Below, piece after piece: positions 35,395 to 44,662 of a stretch of DNA of 64,000 bases. Location of the stretch: the NCBI RefSeq assembly GCF_044227025.1, contig NZ_JBGAFX010000002.1, positions 700,772 through 764,771 of the forward strand, read 5' to 3'. Numbering within the stretch: position 1 is the stretch's first letter; the number at the start of each line of letters is the position of its first letter. The translations under genes were made by a program, and so were the position numbers. The notes below the pieces were generated by a model. It was not told where the DNA came from and ran no database searches. It saw only the letters and a program-made list of their open reading frames with translations. The stretch comes from Dokdonella_A sp044227025. Lineage in GTDB: Bacteria > Pseudomonadota > Gammaproteobacteria > Xanthomonadales > Rhodanobacteraceae.

Positions 35395-35946
35395 TCAAGG
35401 TTCGTCCGGCGCGATGCCTGCTGGAGGATGGCCCAGCCCGGCGACAGATTTGCCGAAGCCCGAAAGCTCCTTGGTGTATCTCGCCGCGCGCAGATAGCCT
35501 CCGCTCGGGCTCTTGTCGGCGAAAACGAGGTAGTTCGAACCGAGCGCAAAACGGGTGCCGAACATGCATCTCGGAACGTCGTTGAGGACCAGGGCCGATG
35601 CACCGATATCGCCTTTCATTACGCGCGCCACCGAGACGCGCGCGAACGCGCTCGCGTCATCGCCGAGCGCTGTAATGGAAGGGAAGTCGGTCCATTCGTC
35701 TTGGTCGAAAAGGAACCCGCCGGATCGAGCGTAGGCGCGCTCGATCGTCGCTGTGCGTTCGCGAGATTCGTAGCGCAAAGGCGTGGCAGGCAGCAGTTCA
35801 TCGACGTGCGCCAGGAAAACGTAGTCGTGTGCCGCCAGCGCTTGGTCCGGCGTCAACTCCTTGTGGCGGCATGCACGCGCCGGCGCGGTCGCAAGAACCG
35901 CGGAGGCGATCAGCACGAAGGCGAGGAGGCGACCGCTGGATGGCAT
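35395..35946 (-). CDS. Secreted TIMP/netrin-like protein, unknown function
   Basis: A 183-residue secreted protein. The signal peptide is MPSSGRLLAFVLIASAVLAT, with a likely cut after ARA, leaving Cys as the first mature residue (CRHKELTPDQALAAHDYVFLAHV). The remaining pattern, an HDYVFLAHVDELL strand, a VARVMKGD segment, then CMFGTRFALGSNYLVFADK, resembles the OB-fold of TIMP/netrin (NTR) domains, where an N-terminal Cys is essential in metalloprotease inhibitors. This is a pattern-level resemblance. It sits between kdsA and eno, which are usually adjacent, with 9 bp to kdsA. Confidence 0.65.
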   Translation of the reverse strand: MPSSGRLLAFVLIASAVLATAPARACRHKELTPDQALAAHDYVFLAHVDELLPATPLRYESRERTATIERAYARSGGFLFDQDEWTDFPSITALGDDASAFARVSVARVMKGDIGASALVLNDVPRCMFGTRFALGSNYLVFADKSPSGGYLRAARYTKELSGFGKSVAGLGHPPAGIAPDEP

Positions 35947-35955
35947 GCGCTTTCG

Positions 35956-36786
35956 TCAGACCGATTCGAGGAAACCGTTGCGCTTGCCGATGCGATCAAG
36001 CTCGACCAGCGTTTCGAGCAGCGCTTCCATCTTGCCGAGCGGCCACGCATTCGGGCCGTCGCTGAGCGCCTTGTCCGGGTCCGGATGCGTTTCCATGAAG
36101 ATGCCCGCGATGCCGACTGCAACCGCGGCGCGCGACAACACCGGCACGAACTCGCGCTGGCCGCCGGATTTACCGTCGGCACCGCCGGGCAACTGCACCG
36201 AATGCGTCGCGTCGAACACCACGGGGCAGCCGGTGTCGCGCATCACGCTCAGGGAGCGCATGTCGGAAACGAGGTTGTTGTAGCCGAAGCTGGCGCCGCG
36301 CTCGCACACCATGATCTGCTCGTTGCCGGTCGCCTTCGCCTTCGCGGAGACGTGCTTCATCTCCCACGGCGACAGGAACTGGCCCTTCTTGATGTTGACC
36401 GGCCTGCCCGCGCTCGCGACCTTCTGGATGAAGTCGGTCTGCCGGCACAGGAATGCCGGCGTCTGCAGCACGTCGACGACTGAAGCGACTTCGTCCATCG
36501 GCGTGTACTCATGCACGTCCGTGAGCACCGGCACGCCGATCTGGCGCTTCACTTCGGCCAGAACCTTGAGGCCTTCCTCGAGCCCGGGACCGCGGAAACT
36601 CGTGCCGGAGGTGCGGTTCGCCTTGTCGAAGCTCGACTTGAAGATGAAAGGGATGCCGAGCTTGCCGGTGATTTCCTTGAGCGTGCCCGCAGTGTCGAGC
36701 TGCAACTGCATTGACTCGATGACGCACGGGCCGGCGATAAGAAACAGAGGTTTGTCGAGGCCGACTTCGAAACCACACAGCTTCAT
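35956..36786 (-). CDS. kdsA: 3-deoxy-8-phosphooctulonate synthase (KDO-8-P synthase)
   Basis: A 276-residue enzyme of KDO and lipopolysaccharide synthesis. Family motifs: FLIAGPCVIESMQLQLDTAG, FIFKSSFDKANRTSGTSFRG, GVPVLTDVHEYTPMDEVASV, DVLQTPAFLCRQTDFI, VNIKKGQFLSPWEM, and DATHSVQLPGG...SGGQREFVPVL, ending with IFMETHPDPDKALSDGPN. The Asn in KANRTS indicates the metal-independent class. It lies between pyrG and eno, with a TIMP-like gene inserted before eno. Confidence 0.97.
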   Translation of the reverse strand: MKLCGFEVGLDKPLFLIAGPCVIESMQLQLDTAGTLKEITGKLGIPFIFKSSFDKANRTSGTSFRGPGLEEGLKVLAEVKRQIGVPVLTDVHEYTPMDEVASVVDVLQTPAFLCRQTDFIQKVASAGRPVNIKKGQFLSPWEMKHVSAKAKATGNEQIMVCERGASFGYNNLVSDMRSLSVMRDTGCPVVFDATHSVQLPGGADGKSGGQREFVPVLSRAAVAVGIAGIFMETHPDPDKALSDGPNAWPLGKMEALLETLVELDRIGKRNGFLESV

Positions 36787-36801
36787 CGACGGGGCGCTCC
36801 C

Positions 36802-36874
36802 GTGGGAGCGGCGGAAGCCGCGATGCCGGGCCGCTTTTCCGCGGGAAACGCATCGCGGCTTCCGCCGCTCCTAC
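36802..36874. repeat. REP-like palindrome, family C copy 1
   Basis: GTGGGAGCGGCGGAAGCCGC and its complement ending in CGGCTTCCGCCGCTCCTAC form a long hairpin around a 30-base centre. It fills the gap between pyrG and kdsA; the second copy is at 40551-40620. Confidence 0.85.
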
Positions 36875-36892
36875 AACCGCAGGAGCGAGGCG

Positions 36893-38566
36893 TCATGCGA
36901 CTGCCTCCTTCGCATCCGCGGCGGCGAGCCGCGGCGCTTCGCGCATCGCCTTCTGCTCGCGCGCGGCGCGCACGAAGCCGATGAACAGCGGATGGCCGTC
37001 GCGTGGCGTCGACGTGAATTCCGGGTGCGCCTGGCAGGCGACGAACCAGGGGTGGTTCGGCAGTTCGATCATTTCCACCAGCAGGTCGTCCATCGACTTG
37101 CCGGCAATGATCAGGCCGAGGTCCTCGAACGGCTGGCGGTAGCGGTTGTTGAACTCGTAGCGATGGCGATGGCGCTCGCGCACGACGTCCTGGCCGTACA
37201 TCTCGCGCGAGAGCGTGCCGGCCTTGAGGCGGCATTCCTGCGCGCCGAGGCGCATCGTGCCGCCCTTGTCGGAACTCTCGTCGCGCTTCTCGACATCGCC
37301 GGCGCTGGTCGTCCATTCGGTGATCAGCGCGATCACCGGATCGGCGCAGTTGCGATCGTTCTCGCTCGAATTCGCACCGGCGAGGCCGGCGATGTTGCGC
37401 GCAAAATCGACCACCGCCGCATGCATGCCGTAGCAGATGCCGAAGTACGGGATCTTGTTTTCGCGCGCGTAGCGCGCCGCGGCGATCTTGCCCTCGAAGC
37501 CGCGCTTGCCGAAGCCGCCGGGCACGAGGATGCCGTCGGCGTCCTTGAGCAGCTCGGCGCCCTTGCGCTCGATCTCCTCCGACTCGACCCAGCGCAGGTT
37601 CACGCGCGTCTTCTGCTTGATCCCGCCGTGCCGCAGCGCCTCGCCGAGCGACTTGTACGCGTCCTTGTGCTCGACGTACTTGCCGACGATCGCGATCGTG
37701 ACCTCGCCCTGCGGATGCTCCATCGCCTCGACCGTGCGCTCCCACGCCGAAAGGTCCGCAGGGTTCGCATTGAGGCGCAGCTTGTCGATGACGATCTCGT
37801 CGAGGCCCTGGCTGTGCAGCCACATCGGCAACGCGTAGATGACGTCGACATCGGTCGCGCTGATGACCGCCTTCTCGGGCACGTTGGTGAACAATGCGAT
37901 CTTGCGCCGCTCGCTCTGCGGCAGCGGCTGCTCGCAGCGACACAGCAGCACGTCGGGCTGGATGCCGATCGATCGCAGTTCCTTGACCGAGTGCTGGGTC
38001 GGCTTGGTCTTGATCTCGCCGGCGGCCTTGATGTACGGCACCAGCGTGAGATGCATGAAGATCGCCTGCTCGGCGCCGTGCTCGATGCGGATCTGGCGGA
38101 TCGCCTCGAGGAACGGCAGCGACTCGATGTCGCCGACGGTGCCGCCGATCTCGACCAGCGCGACGTCGTAGCCCTGGGTCGCCTCGTAGATGCGATGCTT
38201 GATCTCGTCGGTGATGTGCGGGATCACCTGCACGGTCGCGCCGAGGTAGTCGCCGCGGCGCTCCTTCGCGATCACGCTCTCGTAGATCTTGCCGGTGGTG
38301 ATCGAGTTCTTGCCGGTCAGGCGCGTGCGCACGAAGCGCTCGTAATGGCCGAGGTCGAGGTCGGTCTCGGCACCATCGTCGGTGACGTAGACCTCGCCGT
38401 GCTGGAACGGGCTCATGGTGCCCGGGTCGACGTTGATATAGGGGTCCAGCTTCATCATCGTCACGCGCAGGCCACGCGCTTCGAGGATGGCAGCCAGCGA
38501 CGCGGCGGCGATGCCCTTGCCAAGCGAGGACACCACGCCGCCGGTCACGAAAATGAGGGGGGTCAT
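36893..38566 (-). CDS. pyrG: CTP synthase
   Basis: A 557-residue enzyme that aminates UTP to CTP with glutamine. The synthase domain starts MTPLIFVTGGVVSSLGKGIA and contains MKLDPYINVDPGTMSPFQHG, EVYVTDDGAETDLDLGHYER, VEIGGTVGDIESLPFLEAIR and the UTP/CTP site TKPTQHSV. The glutaminase domain has GILVPGGFGKRGFEGKI, the nucleophile Cys in FGICYGMHAAV (Tyr and His replace the common Leu and Gln), and the HPEF dyad near the C-terminus. It is the first gene of the long minus-strand cluster; the 295-bp divergent gap upstream (38567-38861) must hold its promoter, but I see no clear boxes. Confidence 0.98.
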   Translation of the reverse strand: MTPLIFVTGGVVSSLGKGIAAASLAAILEARGLRVTMMKLDPYINVDPGTMSPFQHGEVYVTDDGAETDLDLGHYERFVRTRLTGKNSITTGKIYESVIAKERRGDYLGATVQVIPHITDEIKHRIYEATQGYDVALVEIGGTVGDIESLPFLEAIRQIRIEHGAEQAIFMHLTLVPYIKAAGEIKTKPTQHSVKELRSIGIQPDVLLCRCEQPLPQSERRKIALFTNVPEKAVISATDVDVIYALPMWLHSQGLDEIVIDKLRLNANPADLSAWERTVEAMEHPQGEVTIAIVGKYVEHKDAYKSLGEALRHGGIKQKTRVNLRWVESEEIERKGAELLKDADGILVPGGFGKRGFEGKIAAARYARENKIPYFGICYGMHAAVVDFARNIAGLAGANSSENDRNCADPVIALITEWTTSAGDVEKRDESSDKGGTMRLGAQECRLKAGTLSREMYGQDVVRERHRHRYEFNNRYRQPFEDLGLIIAGKSMDDLLVEMIELPNHPWFVACQAHPEFTSTPRDGHPLFIGFVRAAREQKAMREAPRLAAADAKEAVA

Positions 38567-38861
38567 GGGCGAAATACTTCTGCCGGAAACCCGTATTCTA
38601 GTGGGTCCGGCAGGTGCGCGCATCTCGTGCGGGCGTTCCATGCGCGCCATCCGGGATCCGCTGGCCCCGGGCGCGCGGCCGCAGGCCGGCGTCGATGGGC
38701 AAACTGCGGCTCGATGCGGCCCGAACCCGGGTCTCCGCTCGTCTGCACGGATCGCTCGGCCCCCGGAAGCGAATCCGACCTCCGTCGCCTGATAGGAAGT
38801 GCCGCGCCATCCCGTTCTGATCGGCAACGACCGACCCGACGGTCACGACGGAGCCTTTCCC

Positions 38862-40466
38862 ATGCGATTCTTCTTCCTGCTTGCGGGCGTATTCGCCGTG
38901 AGCGCCGCCCTGCCCCTGCGCGCCGCCGAAATCAGCGTCGGCGCCGACGCCAGTTGCACGGCGCACACGATCGACGAAGCGCTCGCGCTGGCGGCCGGAA
39001 CCCCGGAAGTCGACACGATCCGCCTCGCCAACGACCAGGCCTATGCAGGCCTCGCGCTCGACATCCATGTGTCGGTGAACCTGGTCGGGGGCCACACCGC
39101 CTGCGGCGATACCCAGCCGGTCGGCGCCACCCACCTCGAAGGCAGCGGCAGTTGGGCCACCGTCAGTGCGTTCGGCCCGACTGCCGAAGGCGTCGACGTG
39201 CGCCTCGAACACCTCGACATCAGCGGCGGCGGCATCGGCGGCGACATCGGCAGCTTCGGTGGCCTCGCGGTCGAAGGCAACTCGCGCGTGCACGTTGCCG
39301 ATGTCGCGCTCCACAACAACCGCGCGATCTTCGGCGGCGGCATCGGCGTGTTCGGAGCCGGTGCGCGTCTTGTGCTCGAACGCAACGTCGACATCCACGA
39401 CAACGAGGCGACATTCACCGGCGGCGGGCTGTACGTCGAAATGGGCACCGCCAACATCCGTCCGCAGGCCGTCAGCATCCACGACAACCTGGCCCAATCC
39501 GGTGGCGGCCTGGCGATTGCGAGCGGTCAGGTCAACGTCGGCAGCGACATCGACGACCAGACCACACCGATAACCGGCTTCCTCATCGCACGGAACAATG
39601 CCGCCGGCAACGGCGGCGGCGTGTTCGTGACCGGTCAGAACGGCATGCTGCTAGCCGACGATACGGTGATCCGCGACAACCAGGCCGTCGAAGGCGGCGG
39701 CGTATTCGCGAGCACGGGTGGCTATGCGCAGCTTGCGAGCTTCCCGATGGGGCCGTTCCGCCACTGCGCGCCTTCGCTCGAATGCCTGCGCGTGTCCGGC
39801 AACCAGGCCATGCGCGGCGGCGGCGTCGCGGTGCGCAACGGCGGCACCGCCCACCTTTCACGCTCGATCGTGCGCGCCAATACCGCGGCGCGCGGCTCCG
39901 CGCTGTCGATCGCCGATGAGGCGTCGATGTTGCGCGGCCTCGGCCTGCTGGTCGTGCAGAACCATTGCGACGCCTCGCAACCGCAGTGCGACACGATCGG
40001 CATGAGCGCCGGCACCGCGCGCTTCCAGTACGCGACGTTCGCCGACAACGACGGCCGACCGCTGCTGCTGTTCGGCGACGGCGTGCCGGGCAATTCGCGC
40101 ACGACCGTCTCGATGGATTCGACGCTCGTCTCCGGCAAGCCGATGATCTTCGGCACCAACGGCGCTGCGGCGACGTTCGCGGCCGACTGCGTCATGAAGG
40201 ACAGCGGCACGCTCGAAGGCGGCATGGGGCGCAGCGACATCGGCCCGATCCTGTTCCAGGACCGCGCGCGCGGCGACTACCGTCTCGTCGCGGGCAACCG
40301 TGCGATCGACTACTGCGACGACACGCACGCGCCAGTCGAGGATCCGGATCTCGACGGTACGCCGCGCGGTATCGAAGGCCCCGGCGCGAACGACCTCGGC
40401 CGCTACGATCTCGGCGCGTACGAGTTCGACCGCATCTTCGCGAGCGGAATTGAAACAGCGCTCTGA
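38862..40466 (+). CDS. Secreted parallel beta-helix protein with C-terminal IFxxGIE tail
   Basis: A 534-residue secreted protein. The signal peptide is MRFFFLLAGVFAVSAALPLRA (1-21). The body consists of right-handed beta-helix turns rich in GGG and N-N-x-A steps: NNRAIFGGGIGVFGAGARLV, DNEATFTGGGLYVEMGTANI, DNLAQSGGGLAIASG, NNAAGNGGGVFVTG, DNQAVEGGGVFASTGG, GNQAMRGGGVAVRNGG. This resembles the polymorphic membrane protein and choice-of-anchor Q families. The C-terminal part RGIEGPGANDLGRYDLGAYE is the usual closing strand of such proteins. The last residues are FDRIFASGIETAL. Probably extracellular or outer surface; ligand unknown. Confidence 0.82.
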   Translation: MRFFFLLAGVFAVSAALPLRAAEISVGADASCTAHTIDEALALAAGTPEVDTIRLANDQAYAGLALDIHVSVNLVGGHTACGDTQPVGATHLEGSGSWATVSAFGPTAEGVDVRLEHLDISGGGIGGDIGSFGGLAVEGNSRVHVADVALHNNRAIFGGGIGVFGAGARLVLERNVDIHDNEATFTGGGLYVEMGTANIRPQAVSIHDNLAQSGGGLAIASGQVNVGSDIDDQTTPITGFLIARNNAAGNGGGVFVTGQNGMLLADDTVIRDNQAVEGGGVFASTGGYAQLASFPMGPFRHCAPSLECLRVSGNQAMRGGGVAVRNGGTAHLSRSIVRANTAARGSALSIADEASMLRGLGLLVVQNHCDASQPQCDTIGMSAGTARFQYATFADNDGRPLLLFGDGVPGNSRTTVSMDSTLVSGKPMIFGTNGAAATFAADCVMKDSGTLEGGMGRSDIGPILFQDRARGDYRLVAGNRAIDYCDDTHAPVEDPDLDGTPRGIEGPGANDLGRYDLGAYEFDRIFASGIETAL

Positions 40467-40483
40467 CAATAGTGCGACGTCGT

Positions 40484-40620
40484 GGGAGCAAGGTCTTGGT
40501 GGGACCCCCGCCTGGTGGGACCTACCGGCCTTGTGGGAGCCACCAACCTTGTGGGAGCGGCGGAAGCCGCGATGCTCTACCCGACCTCGCAACAAGCATC
40601 GCGGCTTCCGCCGCTCCTAC
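40484..40620. repeat. GTGGGA direct repeats plus REP-like palindrome, family C copy 2
   Basis: Five GTGGGA units spaced 16-22 bp apart lead into a palindrome (40551-40620) that starts GTGGGAGCGGCGGAAGCCGC and ends CCGCCGCTCCTAC, the same family as 36802-36874. It occupies the gap between the convergent beta-helix and MFS genes. Confidence 0.85.
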
Positions 40621-40650
40621 AGAGTCGCGTCGCCGACTGACCGGCGCGCC

Positions 40651-42069
40651 CTACATCGGATCGACCGGCGCCGCGACCGGGAAACGCCGCTTGGCCTCGA
40701 GCTGCCAGAAGATCCACGACGACACCGCGGTGATCAGGCCGACGCAGACGAAGGTCGCATGGAACGCCGGCAACGTGGCGGCGCCGCGTTCCGAACCGAA
40801 CAGACCGGTGAAGGCCGCGAGCAGCCCGCTCGCGGTCGCGACACCGAGGCTCATCGACAGCATCATGACCATCGACAGCAGGCTGTTGCCGCCGCTCGCG
40901 AGCTCGCCGTCGAGATCGCGCAGCGTGACCGTGTTCATCGCGGTGAACTGCAGCGAATTGACCGTGCCGAACGCGGCGAGCTGCGCGATGCGCAGCCACG
41001 CCGGCTGCTGCGGTCCGATCAGCGCGAAGCTCGCCATCGCGGCGCCGACCAGCAGCGTGTTGACGAGCAGCACGCGCCGGTAGCCGAAGCGCTTCACGAT
41101 CGGCACGATCATCCGCTTCGACGCCATGCCGGCGAGCGCGACCGGGATCATCATCATGCCGGCCTGCATCGGCGTGTGGCCGAGACCGACCTGCAGCAGC
41201 AACGGGATCAGGAACGGCATGCTGCCGCTGCCGAGGCGCGCGAACAGGTTGCCGAGCACACCGACGCGGTAGCTGTGCACCGCGAACAGCGCGAGCGGGA
41301 ACAGCGGCTTGTCCACGCGCGTCGCGTGCAGCCAGTACGCGACGAAACTCGCGAGGCCGAAGATCAGCAGCACGAGCATGCCCGCGCGTGCGCTGCCGAG
41401 TTCGGTCAGGCCGTCGAGGGAGAGGGAGATCGCGAACATGCTGAACGACAGCAGCAGGTACCCGCCGGCATCGAAGCGCGACACTTCGCCGCGCGCATCC
41501 GGCATGTAGCGCAGGGTCGCCAGCGCCGCGACGATGCCGACCGGCAGGTTGATCAGGAAGATCCAGTGCCACGAGATCGCCTCGACCAGCCAGCCGCCGA
41601 GCGTGGGGCCGATCAGCGGACCGATCATGCCCGGGACCGTGACGAAACTCATCGCCGCGAGGAATTCCTTGCGCGGCACCGAACGCAGCACCGCGAGGCG
41701 CCCCACCGGCAGCAGCATCGCGCCGCCTATGCCCTGCACCACGCGCGCTGCGGCCAGTTGCATGAGGCTGTGTGCGCTCGCACACAGCAGCGAGCCGAGC
41801 GTGAACAGCACGATTGCGACGAAGAACACGCGGCGCGTGCCGAATCGGTCGGCCAGCCAGCCCGAAGCCGGGATCAGCATTGCCATCGTCAGCGAGTAGG
41901 CGATCACCACCGACTGCATGCGCAGCGGGCTTTCGCCGAGACTCGCGGCCATCGCCGGCAACGCGGTGTTGACGATGGTCGAGTCGAGCATCTGCATGAA
42001 CACGCCGAGCGCGACCAGCCACAGCAGGGCGCGCGAGGGTTTCGCAGGGGTCGCGTCGTTGACCATCAA
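40651..42069 (-). CDS. MFS multidrug exporter, DHA2 (14-TM, MdtD/EmrB-like) family
   Basis: A 472-residue drug:H+ antiporter. The DHA2 signature LDSTIVNTALPAMAASLG (about 29-46) is in helix 1. The motif A region is GWLADRFGTRRVFFVAIVLF, motif C is GPLIGPTLGGWLVEAISWHW (about 160-179), and there are about 14 hydrophobic helices. The product resembles MdtD more than EmrB; no membrane-fusion partner is encoded beside it. Start MMVND or the next Met. It ends near a REP element and is divergent from nothing obvious; a 196-bp gap with REP-like repeats separates it from the metalloprotease gene. Confidence 0.9.
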   Translation of the reverse strand: MMVNDATPAKPSRALLWLVALGVFMQMLDSTIVNTALPAMAASLGESPLRMQSVVIAYSLTMAMLIPASGWLADRFGTRRVFFVAIVLFTLGSLLCASAHSLMQLAAARVVQGIGGAMLLPVGRLAVLRSVPRKEFLAAMSFVTVPGMIGPLIGPTLGGWLVEAISWHWIFLINLPVGIVAALATLRYMPDARGEVSRFDAGGYLLLSFSMFAISLSLDGLTELGSARAGMLVLLIFGLASFVAYWLHATRVDKPLFPLALFAVHSYRVGVLGNLFARLGSGSMPFLIPLLLQVGLGHTPMQAGMMMIPVALAGMASKRMIVPIVKRFGYRRVLLVNTLLVGAAMASFALIGPQQPAWLRIAQLAAFGTVNSLQFTAMNTVTLRDLDGELASGGNSLLSMVMMLSMSLGVATASGLLAAFTGLFGSERGAATLPAFHATFVCVGLITAVSSWIFWQLEAKRRFPVAAPVDPM

Positions 42070-42097
42070 TGCGCAGTCTAGCGCGATGTGCAGCCCG

Positions 42098-42252
42098 GGC
42101 GTTTCGACTTCGCCCGCTGCCGCTCGCTGCGCTCAACGCGAACGGATTCTTCTCCGTTGACCCTGAGCGCAGCGCCGAAGGCGCGGAGTCGAACGCGGGC
42201 GCCCGGCGTTTCGACTCCGCCCGCTGCCGCTCGCCGCGCTCAACGCGAACGG
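42098..42252. repeat. REP-like repeats, family B (three units)
   Basis: Two near-identical units, GCGTTTCGACTTCGCCCGCT...CTCAACGCGAACGG (42098-42145) and its copy at 42203-42252, flank an inverted partial unit containing CCTGAGCGCAGC and GGAGTCGAACG (42154-42196). The same family is found at 29976-30168 and 57609-57698. Confidence 0.85.
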
Positions 42253-42265
42253 ATGAGCCGCAACA

Positions 42266-44371
42266 TCAGCCGTCGAAGCCGTTGCGGAAGATCACGTCGC
42301 TGACGCGGTAGTCGAGCCAGAACGTGCCCTGGTACGCGGAACTGAAACTGCCGACGCGCAGCGTGAACGTTCCCGTGTACGGAGCGGTCCATTCAAGACG
42401 CGACCGCAGGCCGCAGCTGTCGTCGTCGTAGGCGAGTTGCGTGGCGCCGTCTTCGATCGCAATCGTCGTGTCGAAATCGCTACCGCCGCCGGCCTCGCCG
42501 CAGAAGGAAAACTGGTAGGTTCTCGTCGCCTCGCCAACGAACGTGAATGTCCAGTCGCCTGCCGGGCCGATGTAACCCGCCGACGTGGTTTGCCATGGGG
42601 TCAATGGCACCAGCAGCTGCGGCACGTTGTCGACGTGCACCTTGGATCCCTCGTCGGCCCACGCGCTGTTGCTGCCGTTGTCCGCATCCACGTCATCGCG
42701 CAGGTAGGCGGCGAACCAGTAGTCGCCGGTCGGCATCGTCGACGGAATCGGCAAATACGGCAGTCCGTTGTACCAGGTCGTGTACACCGGCACGGTCGCG
42801 TACGCGGCGCTGCCGAGGAACGCGTACGCACTCCAGCTCATGCGTTGCTGGGCTAGATAGAACTCGACGCTCGGAGCGACGACGTCGTCGCTGCCGAGGT
42901 TCTCGATCTTGAACGCGCCAGTGATCGATGCGGCCAGGTTGTCGCCGTGGTGCACCCACACGCTCCATGGTTGCGTAGCGCTGTAGCTCGCATGCATCGA
43001 ACCGCTGTTGTCGCCGGTTGTGTAGAGGCTAAGCAGCGCGTCGTGGATGGCCGGCCCGCCGAAGGCCGCGCGCACCGCATTGGTATCGTCGGCGAACAGC
43101 AGCGGCAGGCGATATTCCTTCGGCGAGTAGTTCATGACCGAGTCCCACCACACGTCCTGCGTTTCCCACGGATGCTGCAGGCCCCACATGTGGCCGAGCT
43201 CGTGCGTCATCGTCTGGCGGAAGCCCCAGCAGCCGTCAGCGCTGTTCGTTGCGGCGCGCTCGTCGAGCGTCCAGCAGTAGGCGGGATTGAGCGCGAGGTC
43301 GGCCTCGACGATCGGGCCGGTACCGAACCAGCGCGAATAGGTGATGCCGAGCGTGGTCGCTCCCCACGGTTCGCCGAACTGCGCGGTCATGGTCGCGTCA
43401 TCCGGCCAGCCGGCGAGGTCGAAACGGTCGTTGTTCCAGGCCCAGGTGCCGGTCGGCGTCACGTACACGTTGAACACGCCGCCACCGTAGCGGTTCCAGC
43501 GCGACATCTGGTATTCGTCCTCCGGCGACCACGGCGCAAAACTGTCGGGGAAATTGTTGATGACCGCCGGTGGCGCGATGCGGTGCTCGTAGTGATAGTC
43601 GATGACCTCGCCACCGTGCGGCTGCGGCGTCCCTGCAGCGGCCGCCACGGCGTTTGTCGCCTGCCCGCTCGGCGCCGGTCCTTCGAGCGCCTCCTCCACG
43701 CCCGGCATTCGCGTCGCCGCACGGTCCTGCGGTGGCGTCAACGCGATCGGCAGATAGCTCTTGGCCGGATAGCTTCCTGGCGGCACCGTGCTGCGCGCGG
43801 GTGCGCGCGGCGGCGCACTGCCGCGTGCGCTGAGCAGTTCGTGCACGCGCTCGAACAACTGCGTGCGTTCGCTGCGAGATGAATCCACGCCGAGCGAAAC
43901 GGCCGAGCCGTCCGGGTCGAGGCGGTACACGCCCTGCGCGCCGCCGACGAACGGCGGGAACAGCTCGCCGCGCGCCGGACGCACGAACAACAGATAGCGG
44001 CTGCCCACATCGAAGCGCGGCGCGTCGCTGATCGCCTGCGTCTCGCCCGCCAGCGTGCCGCCGCCCTGGGTCAGCACGAAGTCGCTGTCGGGCAAGCCGA
44101 GCAGGACGTCGACCGCATGAAAGCGATAGTCGGTGACGATCAGGTTGCCGCGCGCATTGCGCCGCGACTGCTGGGCGGCGAGATCGGCAACGACGACCCA
44201 TTCCGACTCCGCGACCATGTCCTCCAGTGACGCCTTCGGCATCAGCTCCTGCGCATGCAAGCGGCTGCCTGCGCCGAGCACGATGACCAGCGCGGCCAAC
44301 GCGAGGCGCACCAGCCATCCCCGCTGCGCGCGCTTCCAGCGCGGGTATTGCCTTCGATTCCACGTAGCCAT
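42266..44371 (-). CDS. Secreted metzincin-type zinc metalloprotease with PPC domain
   Basis: A 701-residue protein with a long N-terminus holding a membrane/signal segment (VRLALAALVIVLGAGSRLHA, about 22-41). Zinc motif HELGHMWGLQH (His390, Glu391, His394, His400), with the Met-turn SVMNY (Met413) 13 residues later, places it among metzincins. Conserved CWTLDERAATNSADGCWGF provides a Cys pair next to it. A CARDB-like region (FKIENLGSDDVVAPSVEFYL, about 490-560) and a bacterial pre-peptidase C-terminal domain (YQFSFCGEAGGGSDFDTTIA, about 610-690) follow. It ends SDVIFRNGFDG, the tail shared with other secreted proteins here. The start follows GGAGGG. Confidence 0.85.
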   Translation of the reverse strand: MATWNRRQYPRWKRAQRGWLVRLALAALVIVLGAGSRLHAQELMPKASLEDMVAESEWVVVADLAAQQSRRNARGNLIVTDYRFHAVDVLLGLPDSDFVLTQGGGTLAGETQAISDAPRFDVGSRYLLFVRPARGELFPPFVGGAQGVYRLDPDGSAVSLGVDSSRSERTQLFERVHELLSARGSAPPRAPARSTVPPGSYPAKSYLPIALTPPQDRAATRMPGVEEALEGPAPSGQATNAVAAAAGTPQPHGGEVIDYHYEHRIAPPAVINNFPDSFAPWSPEDEYQMSRWNRYGGGVFNVYVTPTGTWAWNNDRFDLAGWPDDATMTAQFGEPWGATTLGITYSRWFGTGPIVEADLALNPAYCWTLDERAATNSADGCWGFRQTMTHELGHMWGLQHPWETQDVWWDSVMNYSPKEYRLPLLFADDTNAVRAAFGGPAIHDALLSLYTTGDNSGSMHASYSATQPWSVWVHHGDNLAASITGAFKIENLGSDDVVAPSVEFYLAQQRMSWSAYAFLGSAAYATVPVYTTWYNGLPYLPIPSTMPTGDYWFAAYLRDDVDADNGSNSAWADEGSKVHVDNVPQLLVPLTPWQTTSAGYIGPAGDWTFTFVGEATRTYQFSFCGEAGGGSDFDTTIAIEDGATQLAYDDDSCGLRSRLEWTAPYTGTFTLRVGSFSSAYQGTFWLDYRVSDVIFRNGFDG

Positions 44372-44662
44372 GTCCGCTCTCCCTCCAGCTGCCACGCCTG
44401 CGATCAACAGCCGCCGCATCCGCTGGGCCAGCGTGGCGTCGGCACCAGTCAGGAATACGAGGCCTGCTGCGAGCGATTACAGGAAGGCAGGTTGCGCGCG
44501 CGGCGCACGGCTGTCGCGCGCGGCGCGGAACCTGGTCGGCAATGCAGGTCCCACTGTGTTGCGCGGCAGATCGCGGCCCTGCCTTCGTTCGCCTCCCGAA
44601 GGATTCGATTCGCATCGCGTACGAAGCTGCCGCTGCGCGGCCAACGCCCGATGCGACCGGTA
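44372..44662. other. Intergenic region without recognised feature
   Basis: A 291-bp gap between the metalloprotease start and the ackA stop, both on the minus strand. It must contain the protease promoter. I found no gene, palindrome of note, or clear promoter boxes. Confidence 0.5.

Noticed and set aside
36311..39919. Very long open frame (about 1,200 codons) on the plus strand
   Set aside because: It runs antisense to pyrG and kdsA and into the beta-helix gene; His/Arg/Asp-rich translation without domains is typical of shadow frames in GC-rich DNA.
40484..40560. Short GTGGGA direct repeats as a possible CRISPR or origin
   Set aside because: Units too short and irregular, and attached to a REP palindrome; no DnaA boxes.
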